This document shows, in pieces, positions 7,285 through 17,273 of a DNA stretch of 64,000 bases. Position 1 is the stretch's first letter, and each line of letters opens with the position of its first letter. The stretch covers positions 62,001 to 126,000 of the forward strand of contig JAUIFH010000003.1 of the NCBI GenBank assembly GCA_030429495.1, read 5' to 3'. Made by a program: the position numbers and the translations under genes. The stretch is from Alphaproteobacteria bacterium. GTDB taxonomy: Bacteria > Pseudomonadota > Alphaproteobacteria > Rhodobacterales > Rhodobacteraceae. A model generated the notes under the pieces. That model had not been told where the DNA came from. It ran no database searches and saw nothing but the letters and a program-made list of their open reading frames with translations.

Positions 7285-9966
7285 ATGGCCAAGAAAATGC
7301 TCATCGATGCCACCCACGCGGAAGAGACCCGCGTCGTGGTGGTCGACGGAAACAAGGTCGAGGAATTCGACTTCGAGACCGTCAACAAACGCCAGCTTGC
7401 CGGCAATATCTATCTAGCCAAGGTCACGCGGGTCGAACCCTCGCTTCAGGCCGCTTTCGTCGATTACGGTGGAAACCGCCACGGGTTCCTCGCGTTCTCG
7501 GAAATTCATCCCGACTACTACCAGATTCCGGTCGCTGACCGTCAGGCGCTTCTTGAAGAAGAACGTGCCTATGCGGAGGCGCTTGAAGCCGAGGACAACG
7601 GTGGTGGCGGCCGGTCGCGTCGCCGTGGCCGTGGGTCCAAGGCGGAAAGGGCGCGGCGCGACGACGCGGTGACGACAAGCGACGACATTCCCGGAATGTC
7701 CGTTGTCGATCTCGACGACGAGGAAGAAGCCACCGTCGCCGCAGAAACCGCTGATGCCGCTTCGGAAGCGGCTCCGCAAGAAGAAGGCGCGGCCGAAGCC
7801 GTAACCGAGGCCACGGCAGAGGCCGAGGAACCCTACGTCGCGGCCGACCACGCCTCCGACACCGACGAGGATATCGAATCCGTCGCCGAAGAGGATGTGA
7901 CCGAGGAAATCCGCCAGCCGAGGAAGCCGCGCCCGCGCAAGTACAAGATTCAGGAAGTGATCAAGGTCCGGCAGATCATGCTGGTCCAGGTGGTCAAGGA
8001 AGAACGCGGCAACAAGGGCGCCGCGCTCACCACCTATCTCTCGCTCGCGGGCCGCTACTGCGTCCTGATGCCGAACACGGCGCGCGGCGGCGGCATCAGC
8101 CGCAAGATCACCAACGCTGCCGACCGCAAGAAGCTGAAGGAAATCGCGGGCGAGATCGAGGTCCCCGATGGCGCCGGCCTCATCATCCGCACCGCCGGAA
8201 GCCAGCGCACGAAGGCCGAGATCAAGCGCGACTATGAATACCTCATGCGGCTGTGGGAACAGATCCGCGACCTGACGATGAAGTCGATCGCGCCCGCGCC
8301 GATCTACGAAGAGGGCGACCTGATCAAGCGGACGATCCGCGACCTTTACAACAAGGATATCGACGAGGTTCTGGTCGAGGGCGCGGACGGCTACCGTGCG
8401 GCCAAGGACTTCATGAAGATGATCATGCCGTCCCACGCCAAGAACGTGAAGCACTACCACGAAGGCCTGCCCCTGTTCGCCCGCTATCAGGTCGAAAGCT
8501 ACCTCGCGGCGATGTTCAACCCGACGGTGCAGCTCAAGTCCGGCGGCTATATCGTTATCGGCGTGACCGAGGCGCTGGTGGCCATCGACGTGAACTCCGG
8601 CCGGGCGACCAAGGAAGGCTCGATCGAGGACACGGCGCTCAAGACCAACCTTGAGGCGGCCGAGGAAGTGGCGCGGCAACTGCGCCTGCGCGACCTCGCG
8701 GGTCTCATCGTCATCGACTTCATCGACATGGAGGAGCGCAAGAACAACGCTGCCGTCGAGAAGCGCCTGAAGGACAAGCTCAAGACCGACCGCGCCCGCA
8801 TTCAGGTCGGCCGCATCTCGGGCTTCGGTCTGTTGGAGATGAGCCGTCAGCGCCTGCGCCCCGGCATGCTCGAAGCCACGACGGCCCCTTGTCCGCACTG
8901 CCACGGCACCGGCATCATTCGTTCCGATGACAGCCTTGCCCTGCAGATACTGCGGCAGATGGAGGAGGAAGGAACACGCAAGCGGTCGCGCGAGGTCTGC
9001 CTGCGCGCCCCGGTCGCGGTCATCAACTTCCTGATAAACAACAAGCGCGAGCATCTTGCCCAGATCGAGGCGCGCTACGGCATGTCGATCCGGCTTGAGG
9101 CCGATCCGGCGATGATCAGCCCAGATTTCTCGATCGACAAGTTCAAGACCGCCACCCGGGTCGTGCCGGAACCCTCGCCGGTGGTTTCCGTGGATGCGCT
9201 CAGGCTGGCCGACGCGGAGATCGAGGAGGAAGAAGAGGACATCGTCGCCGAGGCGGAGGAGGACGAAGCCCCGACCACCGCATCGGCGGAGGGTGAGGGC
9301 GAACCGAACCGCAAGAAGAAGCGCCGGCGCCGGCGGCGGCGCAAGGGCGGCAGCGGCGCTGACGCGGCACAGGCTGCCGAGGCCGGGGACGCCGATGCAA
9401 CGACTGAGGATGCGGCGAATGACGGCACGGCCGAGGGTGGCCAACCCGAACCGGCTGAGGTCGACGCTGCCGATGCTCCGAAACCCGCCCGGTCCCGCAG
9501 CCGGTCGCGTGGCCGCAAGAAATCCGATGCCGAGGTGAAGATCGACGCGGAAGTGACTGAAAAGGAATCGGAAGCCGCGGTAGAAAGCGCCCCGCCAGAG
9601 GAAGCCGCGCCGGAGGAGAAGCCTGCGCCGAAGCGCCGGGCGTCGCGTGCGAAGGCGGCACCCAAGACTGACGCCGCAGATGCGGAAGCAGAAGCGGAAG
9701 CGCCAAAGCCGAAACGGACACGGAGCCGCAAGAAGGCCGAACCCGCCGCCGACAATGCTGAACCGGCGGTGACGGAAGCCGCCCCCGAACCGGCGCCTGC
9801 GCCAGTAGCCGCCGCCCCTGTTCCGATGCCGGACCCGGCCCCCGCGGCAGCCGGCGCCAGCTTCGACGCTGATCCTGAAACACCGGCCGTCGCGGCCGAA
9901 CCGGCACCGGCGGAGGAAGCGGACAACCGCCCCAAGCGTCGGGGCTGGTGGTCGCTCGGCCGCTAG
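7285..9966 (+). CDS. rne: ribonuclease E/G family, RNase E
   Basis: AKKMLIDATHAEETRVVV, S1 domain with acidic insertion, DFIDME, CPHCHGTG Zn-link, long acidic/basic low-complexity C-terminus. Confidence 0.95.
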   Translation: MAKKMLIDATHAEETRVVVVDGNKVEEFDFETVNKRQLAGNIYLAKVTRVEPSLQAAFVDYGGNRHGFLAFSEIHPDYYQIPVADRQALLEEERAYAEALEAEDNGGGGRSRRRGRGSKAERARRDDAVTTSDDIPGMSVVDLDDEEEATVAAETADAASEAAPQEEGAAEAVTEATAEAEEPYVAADHASDTDEDIESVAEEDVTEEIRQPRKPRPRKYKIQEVIKVRQIMLVQVVKEERGNKGAALTTYLSLAGRYCVLMPNTARGGGISRKITNAADRKKLKEIAGEIEVPDGAGLIIRTAGSQRTKAEIKRDYEYLMRLWEQIRDLTMKSIAPAPIYEEGDLIKRTIRDLYNKDIDEVLVEGADGYRAAKDFMKMIMPSHAKNVKHYHEGLPLFARYQVESYLAAMFNPTVQLKSGGYIVIGVTEALVAIDVNSGRATKEGSIEDTALKTNLEAAEEVARQLRLRDLAGLIVIDFIDMEERKNNAAVEKRLKDKLKTDRARIQVGRISGFGLLEMSRQRLRPGMLEATTAPCPHCHGTGIIRSDDSLALQILRQMEEEGTRKRSREVCLRAPVAVINFLINNKREHLAQIEARYGMSIRLEADPAMISPDFSIDKFKTATRVVPEPSPVVSVDALRLADAEIEEEEEDIVAEAEEDEAPTTASAEGEGEPNRKKKRRRRRRRKGGSGADAAQAAEAGDADATTEDAANDGTAEGGQPEPAEVDAADAPKPARSRSRSRGRKKSDAEVKIDAEVTEKESEAAVESAPPEEAAPEEKPAPKRRASRAKAAPKTDAADAEAEAEAPKPKRTRSRKKAEPAADNAEPAVTEAAPEPAPAPVAAAPVPMPDPAPAAAGASFDADPETPAVAAEPAPAEEADNRPKRRGWWSLGR

Positions 9967-9986
9967 GCCGGATCGAAGGACAACCG

Positions 9987-10018
9987 ACGGCCGGCCAGCA
10001 GTGGCCGGCCGTTTTTCT
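9987..10018 (+). terminator. rho-independent terminator of rne
   Basis: ACGGCCGGCCA-GCAG-TGGCCGGCCGT perfect 11-bp stem followed by TTTTCTTT. Confidence 0.9.
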
Positions 10019-10103
10019 TTGGGAAGCCGTGGCCACCATCTTGTGACGCCGCGTGACACGACGCCCCCGTGACGCCGCCCCGGGCTTGCGGTAAGGGAGA
10101 ACA

Positions 10104-10856
10104 ATGTTCGAGACAGGCATCATGGACGGAGGTTTCGCACTGGCGGCGCTCATCGCGCTTCTCGCCGGCGTGCTGTCGTTCCTGAGCCCCTGCGTTCTGC
10201 CGATCGTGCCGCCCTACCTTGCCTATATGGGCGGGATCAGCATGGGCGAGATGCAAAGCCCGGCTGCGGGGCGGCGCCGGACACTCACCGCCGCCGCGTT
10301 CTTCGTTCTGGGCCTGTCGACCGTTTTCCTGTTCCTTGGATTCACGGCCTCGGCCTTCGGGCGGTTCTTCCTGCAGAATCAGGACTGGTTCGCCACCGCC
10401 GCCGGGGTCGTCGTGATGATCTTCGGCGCGCATTTCCTTGGTATCTACCGGATCGCCTTTCTCGACCGTGAGGCGCGGATGGATGCGGGCGACCGCGGCG
10501 GATCGGCGCTTGGCGCCTACGTGCTCGGGCTGGCTTTCGCTTTTGGCTGGACGCCGTGCATCGGTCCGCAACTCGGCATGATCCTGTCGCTCGCGGCACA
10601 GGATGCGTCGATCGCAAGGGGAACGGGATTGCTCGCCGTCTATGCGATCGGCCTTGGCATCCCCTTCCTGCTGGTAGCGGCCTTCTTCCCCCGGCTGACC
10701 GGGGCCATGGCCTTCCTAAAGCGCCACATGGAGCGGATCGAACGCATCATGGGCCTGCTGCTATGGACGATCGGCCTCTTGATGCTCACCGGCGGGTTCA
10801 GCCAGTTCTCCTACTGGCTGCTGGAGACCTTCCCGGCGCTGGCCACGCTCGGGTAA
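10104..10856 (+). CDS. ccdA: cytochrome c biogenesis protein CcdA/DsbD-type transmembrane protein
   Basis: LAGVLSFLSPCVLPIVPPYLAYMGG and GWTPCIGPQLG Cys motifs, polytopic. Confidence 0.9.
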   Translation: MFETGIMDGGFALAALIALLAGVLSFLSPCVLPIVPPYLAYMGGISMGEMQSPAAGRRRTLTAAAFFVLGLSTVFLFLGFTASAFGRFFLQNQDWFATAAGVVVMIFGAHFLGIYRIAFLDREARMDAGDRGGSALGAYVLGLAFAFGWTPCIGPQLGMILSLAAQDASIARGTGLLAVYAIGLGIPFLLVAAFFPRLTGAMAFLKRHMERIERIMGLLLWTIGLLMLTGGFSQFSYWLLETFPALATLG

Positions 10857-10865
10857 CGCCCGGCC

Positions 10866-12218
10866 TCAACCGCTGCAGGGGGTCTTGGCGAGTGCGGAAA
10901 GCGCAGCATCGCCCTCATCCACTGTCATGTAGCGGCTCCATCCCATCCGGTAAGCGAGCCCATCCGACGCCTTGTTGATGAACTCGGCGACCGTGTCGCC
11001 GTCGCGGGTGACGATGAGCAACCGTCCGGAATTCTCCTCTTCCGCCATGAGCAGGTCGCCGGGCAGGACGGTGAACAGCCCCTCAAACAGGGTCTTGACG
11101 TCATTGCTCTCCATCGCGCGCGCCCAGGGGTTCGAAATCTCGTCCGTCGCGAAATCGTAGACCGTGATCTGGTTGGTGTTATGAACACGCGGCTTGGTGC
11201 CGCGGTCATAGGCCTTGTTGTTGAAGATCGCGATCCGGTGGTCGTCGAGAATGTCGACATCGTGCTGCGCAAGCCATGGCCCCTGCCGCATCCAGACGAT
11301 TTCGTCCGTCGCGGGCCGATAGAGCATCACCATGGACATGTGCCGGAAGCTGAGGAACAGGTCACCCTTCTTCCAATGGGGGCCGTCCTCAAGCACCGGC
11401 TGAACGTCGTTAAGGTGGATCGGGTCGTTCTGGTAACCACCGGCGGTGAAGAGCGCATATTCCATACCGTGTCGCAGCAGGATCCGGGTGGCCGACTTCT
11501 TGGAGATCACGTTGCCCTTGGCATCGACATGCACGATCGCGTTGTCGAGGAAATTCGGTCCTGCGCGCATGATCTCGGACGGTTCGAAATAGCCCGGCAG
11601 CCAGAAGCCGCCGGCGCCGTCGGGTTCGGTAGAATGGTGGACCACTTCCTCGGTCTGCCCCCAAAGCTCACCGCCGCAGGCATCGACCGAGAACAGGAAG
11701 GTGTCATGGTCCTTGATGATCAGCTCGCCACCGGATGTCAGGTATGGGTGAATGACGCGGTAGCGTTTGTTGTTCCAGTTTGTGTACTCGACGATCCTGG
11801 AGTCGCGGTTCGTCACTTCGGCCAGCAGCGCCTCGGCATCGGGCCGCCATTCATGGCGAACCGTTCCGTCCGACAGGTCGACCAGTTCGACGACGTGCCG
11901 CGACGCGTTCCCGTCATAACGCGAGAGGAGCAGGTAGCCTTCGGCTCGCGTGGCTCCCGGAAATGTCCAGCCAGCAGGGCGGTTGTCAAACCGATCGGGC
12001 ACGAAGGCCATCATTGCCCTGTTCCCCTTGAAGAGGTCCTTCACCGTGTCCGGAATCTTGGCAACGTTCAACGCGACTTCGGATAGCGGGCCGAAGCGGT
12101 TTCCATTTCGCGTGCCGTCCAGAACCGCCGCGCCGAAGGCGACCAACACGAGAAGGCCGATCGGCATCAGCAGCAACACCACCCAGAGTTCGATGCGTTT
12201 GAAAAGAAAGCGTTTCAT
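10866..12218 (-). CDS. arylsulfotransferase (ASST)-like family protein, N-terminally membrane anchored
   Basis: N-terminal TM; HHSTEPDGAGGFW, HLNDVQPV, QHDVDILDDHRIAIFNN; paralog of next gene. Confidence 0.7.
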   Translation of the reverse strand: MKRFLFKRIELWVVLLLMPIGLLVLVAFGAAVLDGTRNGNRFGPLSEVALNVAKIPDTVKDLFKGNRAMMAFVPDRFDNRPAGWTFPGATRAEGYLLLSRYDGNASRHVVELVDLSDGTVRHEWRPDAEALLAEVTNRDSRIVEYTNWNNKRYRVIHPYLTSGGELIIKDHDTFLFSVDACGGELWGQTEEVVHHSTEPDGAGGFWLPGYFEPSEIMRAGPNFLDNAIVHVDAKGNVISKKSATRILLRHGMEYALFTAGGYQNDPIHLNDVQPVLEDGPHWKKGDLFLSFRHMSMVMLYRPATDEIVWMRQGPWLAQHDVDILDDHRIAIFNNKAYDRGTKPRVHNTNQITVYDFATDEISNPWARAMESNDVKTLFEGLFTVLPGDLLMAEEENSGRLLIVTRDGDTVAEFINKASDGLAYRMGWSRYMTVDEGDAALSALAKTPCSG

Positions 12219-12283
12219 CTTCTCGACTGATTACCCTGTTCCACTATGTGTTAACATACGACGATTGCGGGCGGATGTCGCCG

Positions 12284-13639
12284 TCAGGTTGGGTCGTTGC
12301 ACGTGATTCCAGACAGCTTGGCCAGCGCGTCATCGCCGGCTGCTTGGGAAAGATAACGACTCCAGCCAAGGCGGTAGGGCCGCCCGTCAGAGGCCTTGTT
12401 GATATACTCTGCACGGAGCGATCCGTCCGGTGCGAAGAACACTATCCGCCCAAAACCCTCCTCTTCCACGAACAATCCGCCGTCCGGCAGTATTGTCATC
12501 AGTCCTTCGAGGGGTGTCTTCACGTCCGCCGCTTCCATCGAATCGGCCCAGGGCCAGGATACTTCGCCGGTGGCGAAATCGTAGACCGCGATCTGGTTCG
12601 TTCCGTCGACCCGCCCGCCGGTGCCGCGGTTGTATGCGTTGTTGTCGAAGACGGCGATGCGGTGATCGTCGAGGATATCGACATCGTGCTGCGACATCCA
12701 AGGGCCCTGTTTTTTCCAGACGATCTCGTCGGTCGAAGGTCGGTAGAGCATGATCATCGACAACCGGCGGATGCTCAGGAAAAGGTCGCCCTTCTTCCAG
12801 TAGGGCCCATCCGCCAACACCGGCTGAATGTCGTTGAGATGGAGCGGATCCTCGAGCGAATGCCCTTGTGGGAACACCAGATGTTCCAGCCCGTTGTCGA
12901 TGAACAGGGCGGTGAGAGAGCGCTTAGAAAGAACATGGCCCTTGGCGTCGATCCGGGTCAATGCGTCCTCGAAGAAATTGGTCTGGACGCGGTCGATGGT
13001 CTGGGGGAATTCCAGTGACGGAACCCAGAAGCCGCCATTGCCATCACGCTCCGTCGAATGGTGGAAGTACACGGATTTCTGCACCCAGTTCCTGTTGCCA
13101 CAGGCATCAATGCCCATAAGGACCGAGTAATGATCCTTGATCAGGATTTCTCCATCGTCGTTCAGGATCGGATGGATTGCCCTGTAGCGGCTCGTTTTCC
13201 AGTTGGTCGCGCCCGTCAGTTCCTTCCCGCCGGGCGGCGGCGGCAAGAGGCTGTCGGCGTCCGGTGCCCATTCATGGCGAACTACGCCGTCTGACAGCGA
13301 AACAAGTTCGATGACATGGCGCAGCCGATCGCCGTCGTAGCGGCTGAGAAGCAAGTATCCGGCAAGCGGCTTGTCGCCAGTGAAACGCCATCCCGCTGGC
13401 CGGCCCGAAAACCGTTTCGGAGCAATCGCCACCATCGCGTTTGTGTCGTGGAACAGGTCTTTGACGGTTGAGGGAATCTCGGCAATACTGCGCGCCGCCC
13501 CGGATATCGGACCGAATAGCCTGGTGCCGCGTTCGGCATCCAAAACTGCGGCGCCGAATCCGATCATGCCGAGCAGGCCGACCAGGAAAACGAGCAGGAC
13601 GACCCAGAATTCCACTTTTGCAAACAACAGCTTTTGCAT
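12284..13639 (-). CDS. arylsulfotransferase (ASST)-like family protein, tandem paralog
   Basis: N-terminal TM MQKLLFAKVEFWVVLLVFLVGLLGMIGFGAAVLD; HHSTERDGNGGFW, HLNDIQPVL, QHDVDILDDHRIAVFDNNAYNRG. Confidence 0.7.
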   Translation of the reverse strand: MQKLLFAKVEFWVVLLVFLVGLLGMIGFGAAVLDAERGTRLFGPISGAARSIAEIPSTVKDLFHDTNAMVAIAPKRFSGRPAGWRFTGDKPLAGYLLLSRYDGDRLRHVIELVSLSDGVVRHEWAPDADSLLPPPPGGKELTGATNWKTSRYRAIHPILNDDGEILIKDHYSVLMGIDACGNRNWVQKSVYFHHSTERDGNGGFWVPSLEFPQTIDRVQTNFFEDALTRIDAKGHVLSKRSLTALFIDNGLEHLVFPQGHSLEDPLHLNDIQPVLADGPYWKKGDLFLSIRRLSMIMLYRPSTDEIVWKKQGPWMSQHDVDILDDHRIAVFDNNAYNRGTGGRVDGTNQIAVYDFATGEVSWPWADSMEAADVKTPLEGLMTILPDGGLFVEEEGFGRIVFFAPDGSLRAEYINKASDGRPYRLGWSRYLSQAAGDDALAKLSGITCNDPT

Positions 13640-13957
13640 CAAAACACCGGAATTCGGACCATTTTGCGCGCAGCTTCGACAGTAGCAGTGCCGTCGCAGC
13701 CTGCAAAGACGCAATCCGGGCGGCTTTGCGAGGCCTGTGTTAGAAACTGTGACCGGTAGGCGCGATTCGCGTAATGCGGGAATTCCTGCGTTTTTGCTGC
13801 ACTTCCGGCGTGCTAGTTTTTCGCGGACGCGCCATTTGCGCGCCGCAGCGGCCGTGGTGGCCGGTGTGAGGAAGGGTATTTGAGCATGACGGCAGGAGAT
13901 TGGCCGACAGCAGCCATGCCGGGCGTGAGCGCACTTGCGCCGTCGGGTCTGCCGGAT

Positions 13958-14995
13958 TCAGTCCGTCGTGGTCCAGCGCAGATCACCGTCAAGCCGACCG
14001 TCACGGACATGCCCGCGCAGGACGTTCAGCCGGATGAAGCGGGAATCGCGCACCGCCGCCTCGCCGAAGTCGATGCGGCGCACCTGATCGGCCAGTTCGT
14101 TCACCGCCTCGGTGAAATCCTTCCGCGGCTGATGATCGGGAGCGAGCGCGGCGAAGCGCGAGAAGTCGACGCGGTAGGAGCGGTTGTCCGGCGCGGCATT
14201 GGTGTTGATGTCGACCGCGATGCCGCCGAGCACGGCGCCTACATCCTTGGCGAGTTGCCCGATCTGCCACGTCCAGTCGGCGGAGCCGACATTGACCTCG
14301 ACCAGATCGTCGCCGTCGCGCCTCGCCGCCCATTCGATCGCGCGAGCCATATCCTCGACGTGGATCAACGGGCGCCAGGGGCTGCCGTCGGAAAGGACCT
14401 CGATCCGGCCGGTGCGGAGCGCGGTCGCGACGAAATCGTTCAGCACGAGGTCGAGGCGGAGCATCGGGCTTGCGCCGCAGGCCGTGGCGAAGCGCAGGCT
14501 CGTCACCATGAAACCGTCCCCGGCGATGTCGCGCAGCCCCACTTCGGTCGCGACCTTGGAGCGGGCATAGGCCGTCAGCGGGTTGAGCGTATCGGTTTCC
14601 TTGCGCAGGCTGTCGGAGCCCGCACCGTACATCGAACACGAGCTTGCGAAGACGAAGCGCCGCACACCGGCTTCGCGCGCGACCCGGGCTGCGGACAGAA
14701 CGGCGGCGGAGTTGATATCGGCGGTCGCGGTCTCGAACTCCTTGCCGATCGGGTCGTTGGATACGGCGGCAAGTGCCACGACGGCGTCCATCCCGGCGAA
14801 ATCAGCGGCCGAGAGGTCGCGCACATCGGCGCTGCGCTGGCTCGTGAAGGCGGCGTCGGGGAAGGCCACGGCCTCCGATCCGGCGAACCAGTTGGCGTCG
14901 ATGCCATGCACCTCCACCGAGGGCAGAACGCGGGCGAAATGGCCTGCCACGACGGGGCCGATATAGCCGCGATGTCCGATGAGCATGATCTTCAT
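13958..14995 (-). CDS. NAD-dependent epimerase/dehydratase (SDR)
   Basis: MLIGHRGYIGPVVAGHF, ASSCSMYG, YARSK, RFATACG, LIHVEDMARA. Confidence 0.85.
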   Translation of the reverse strand: MKIMLIGHRGYIGPVVAGHFARVLPSVEVHGIDANWFAGSEAVAFPDAAFTSQRSADVRDLSAADFAGMDAVVALAAVSNDPIGKEFETATADINSAAVLSAARVAREAGVRRFVFASSCSMYGAGSDSLRKETDTLNPLTAYARSKVATEVGLRDIAGDGFMVTSLRFATACGASPMLRLDLVLNDFVATALRTGRIEVLSDGSPWRPLIHVEDMARAIEWAARRDGDDLVEVNVGSADWTWQIGQLAKDVGAVLGGIAVDINTNAAPDNRSYRVDFSRFAALAPDHQPRKDFTEAVNELADQVRRIDFGEAAVRDSRFIRLNVLRGHVRDGRLDGDLRWTTTD

Positions 14996-15222
14996 GGCTA
15001 TGCGTTCCTTCCCGCCGGGGCTTTGTGCGGCCGCCCCGTTGCGGGGCGCGCGGCCGCTTTCCGCCATAGCTGTAGCGAAGCGGAGACCGTTGTGCTACCC
15101 CGCAGATGGGTAGAAAATCGTGGTGACGGCCGGGTTTGGTGGATCCGGGCCGCGAGGGATGCGGAGGCGCCTGCACGATCCGCAGGACACACCGGTCCCG
15201 AAGGTGGGAAGGAGATCGGGAT

Positions 15223-15993
15223 ATGAAGTGTGTCATCCTCGCCGGGGGCCTTGGCACCCGGCTGGCCGAGGAAACCGTGCGAATTCCCAAGCCGATGGTC
15301 GAAATCGGTGGCCGGCCGATCCTTTGGCACATCATGAAGATCTATGCCGCCCACGGCATCACCGACTTCATCATCTGCTGCGGCTACAAGGGCTACGTCA
15401 TCAAGGAGTATTTCGCGAACTACTACCTGCATGGCTCGGACGTGACCTTCGACCTCAGGAAAGGCGCGGCCGAGATCGTCAACAACCAGACCGAGCCGTG
15501 GCGGGTAACCCTGATCGACACCGGCCAGGACAGCATGACGGGCGGTCGTCTGCGCCGCGTGATGCCTTATCTGCGCGATGAGGAAGCGTTCTGCATGACC
15601 TATGGCGACGGCGTGGGCAATATCGACGTGACCAGCCTTGTCGCCTTCCACAAGGCGCATGGGCGTATGGCCACGGTGACGGCGGTCCCGCCGGCGGCCC
15701 GTTTCGGGCGGCTCGATATCGACGCGGGGCAGGTCACGGAGTTCTCCGAAAAGCCCGCCGGCGACGGCGGCGTCATCAATGGCGGGTTTTTCGTTCTGTC
15801 ACCGAAGGTGGAGCGGTATCTCGAAGATGACGCGACCATCTGGGAACGGGCCCCGCTGGCCTCGCTTGCAAGCGACGGCGAGTTGATGGCCTATGAGCAT
15901 CGCGGCTTCTGGCAGCCGATGGACACGATCCGTGAACGCCAGGAACTTGAGGCGCATTGGGCCACGGGAGACGCACCATGGAAGACGTGGTGA
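15223..15993 (+). CDS. rfbF: glucose-1-phosphate cytidylyltransferase
   Basis: MKCVILAGGLGTRLAEETVRIPKPMVEIGGRPILWHIMKIYAAHG; FIICCGYKGYVIKEYFANYYLHGSDVTFDL. Confidence 0.95.
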   Translation: MKCVILAGGLGTRLAEETVRIPKPMVEIGGRPILWHIMKIYAAHGITDFIICCGYKGYVIKEYFANYYLHGSDVTFDLRKGAAEIVNNQTEPWRVTLIDTGQDSMTGGRLRRVMPYLRDEEAFCMTYGDGVGNIDVTSLVAFHKAHGRMATVTAVPPAARFGRLDIDAGQVTEFSEKPAGDGGVINGGFFVLSPKVERYLEDDATIWERAPLASLASDGELMAYEHRGFWQPMDTIRERQELEAHWATGDAPWKTW

Positions 15994-17273
15994 ATCGCGG
16001 GGCCGGTTATATGAGTGCATCCGGAGATGAGTATTTGACCAGTATCCCTACCTGCCGCAACTGCGGCTCGGACATGCCGTTAAGTTTCGTCGACCTCGGT
16101 CTTTCGGCCGTGGCGAACTCCTACGTGCCGTTGGCGCGCGCCGATGAACCTGAGCCGCGCTACCCCCTCCATGTCCGCGTCTGCGAGAACTGCTGGCTTG
16201 TCCAGCTTGATGATGACGTGCCGCCGGAAAAGATATTTACCGCCGACTACGCCTATTTCTCTTCGTTTTCGGACAGTTGGCTCGCTCACGCAAAGGCTTA
16301 TGCTGACATGATGACGCGGCGGCTCGGCCTTGGTCCCGACAGTTTCGTGATCGAGATCGCGTCGAACGACGGGTATCTGCTGAAGAACTTCGTGGCCTCG
16401 GGCGTTCCCGTGCTGGGGATCGAGCCGTCGGGTTCGGTCGCGGCGGCCGCCGAAAAGATCGGCGTACCGACACTGGTGGAGTTCTTCGGCGAAAAGCTCG
16501 CGAAACGGCTGCACGACGAGGGCAGGCGTCCCGATCTGATCTGTTCGGCCAATGTGCTGGCCCATGTGCCCGACATCGCCGATTTCGTGGCTGGCATCGC
16601 CGCGCTGCTGACCGGGGACGCCGTCTATACGGTTGAGTTTCCGCATCTGCTGCGCCTGATCGAAGAGGTTCAGTTCGACACGATCTATCACGAGCATTAC
16701 TCCTACCTGTCTCTCCTTGCTGTCGAGGGCATCTTTGCCAATCACGGACTGCGGGTCTTCGATGTGGAGGAGCTTGGCACCCATGGCGGGTCGCTGCGCG
16801 TCCACGCCTGCCGCAAGGAGGCTCGGCACGAGGAGCGTCCGGGCGTCGCCAAGGTCCGCGCCGACGAGGCCGCGGCACGCTTCGATCATGCCGACGGCTA
16901 CAGCGGCTTCTCTGAACGGGTGGAAGCGGTGCGCACGGGACTGGTGGAGTTCCTCGACCGCGCGCGGGCGCAGGGCAAGGTCGTTGCGGCCTATGGCGCG
17001 GCGGCCAAGGGCAACACGCTCCTGAACTATTGCGGGATCGGCCCGGACCTGATCGCCTATTGCGTCGACCGGAACCCGGCCAAGCAGGACACGCTTCTGC
17101 CCGGAAGCAGGGTCCCGGTCTTCGATGTCACCAAACTGGATGAGGCGCCGCCTGATTTCGTCCTTATCCTACCGTGGAACCTCAAGGCCGAGATCATGGC
17201 GCAACTGAAGCACCTGCGCGCGGGCGGCACCCGCTTCGTGACCGCCGTTCCGGTGTTGTCCGTGACGGCATGA
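15978..17273 (+). CDS. sugar C-methyltransferase, SAM-dependent with N-terminal zinc-binding domain
   Basis: CRNCGSDMPLSFVDLGLSAVANSY...VCENCWLVQLDD; FVIEIASNDGYLLKNF; YHEHYSYLSLLAVEGIFANHGLRVFDVEELGTHGGSLRV; AAYGAAAKGNTLLNYCGI. Confidence 0.9.
   Translation: MEDVVNRGAGYMSASGDEYLTSIPTCRNCGSDMPLSFVDLGLSAVANSYVPLARADEPEPRYPLHVRVCENCWLVQLDDDVPPEKIFTADYAYFSSFSDSWLAHAKAYADMMTRRLGLGPDSFVIEIASNDGYLLKNFVASGVPVLGIEPSGSVAAAAEKIGVPTLVEFFGEKLAKRLHDEGRRPDLICSANVLAHVPDIADFVAGIAALLTGDAVYTVEFPHLLRLIEEVQFDTIYHEHYSYLSLLAVEGIFANHGLRVFDVEELGTHGGSLRVHACRKEARHEERPGVAKVRADEAAARFDHADGYSGFSERVEAVRTGLVEFLDRARAQGKVVAAYGAAAKGNTLLNYCGIGPDLIAYCVDRNPAKQDTLLPGSRVPVFDVTKLDEAPPDFVLILPWNLKAEIMAQLKHLRAGGTRFVTAVPVLSVTA

Noticed and set aside
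7414-10104. 896 aa minus-strand ORF opposite rne
   Set aside because: Antisense shadow of rne in GC-rich DNA; composition is low-complexity and has no recognisable domain.
15068-15222. Possible JUMPstart/ops element upstream of rfbF (GCTGTAGCG)
   Set aside because: Only a partial match to GGCGGTAGCG and no extended JUMPstart context.
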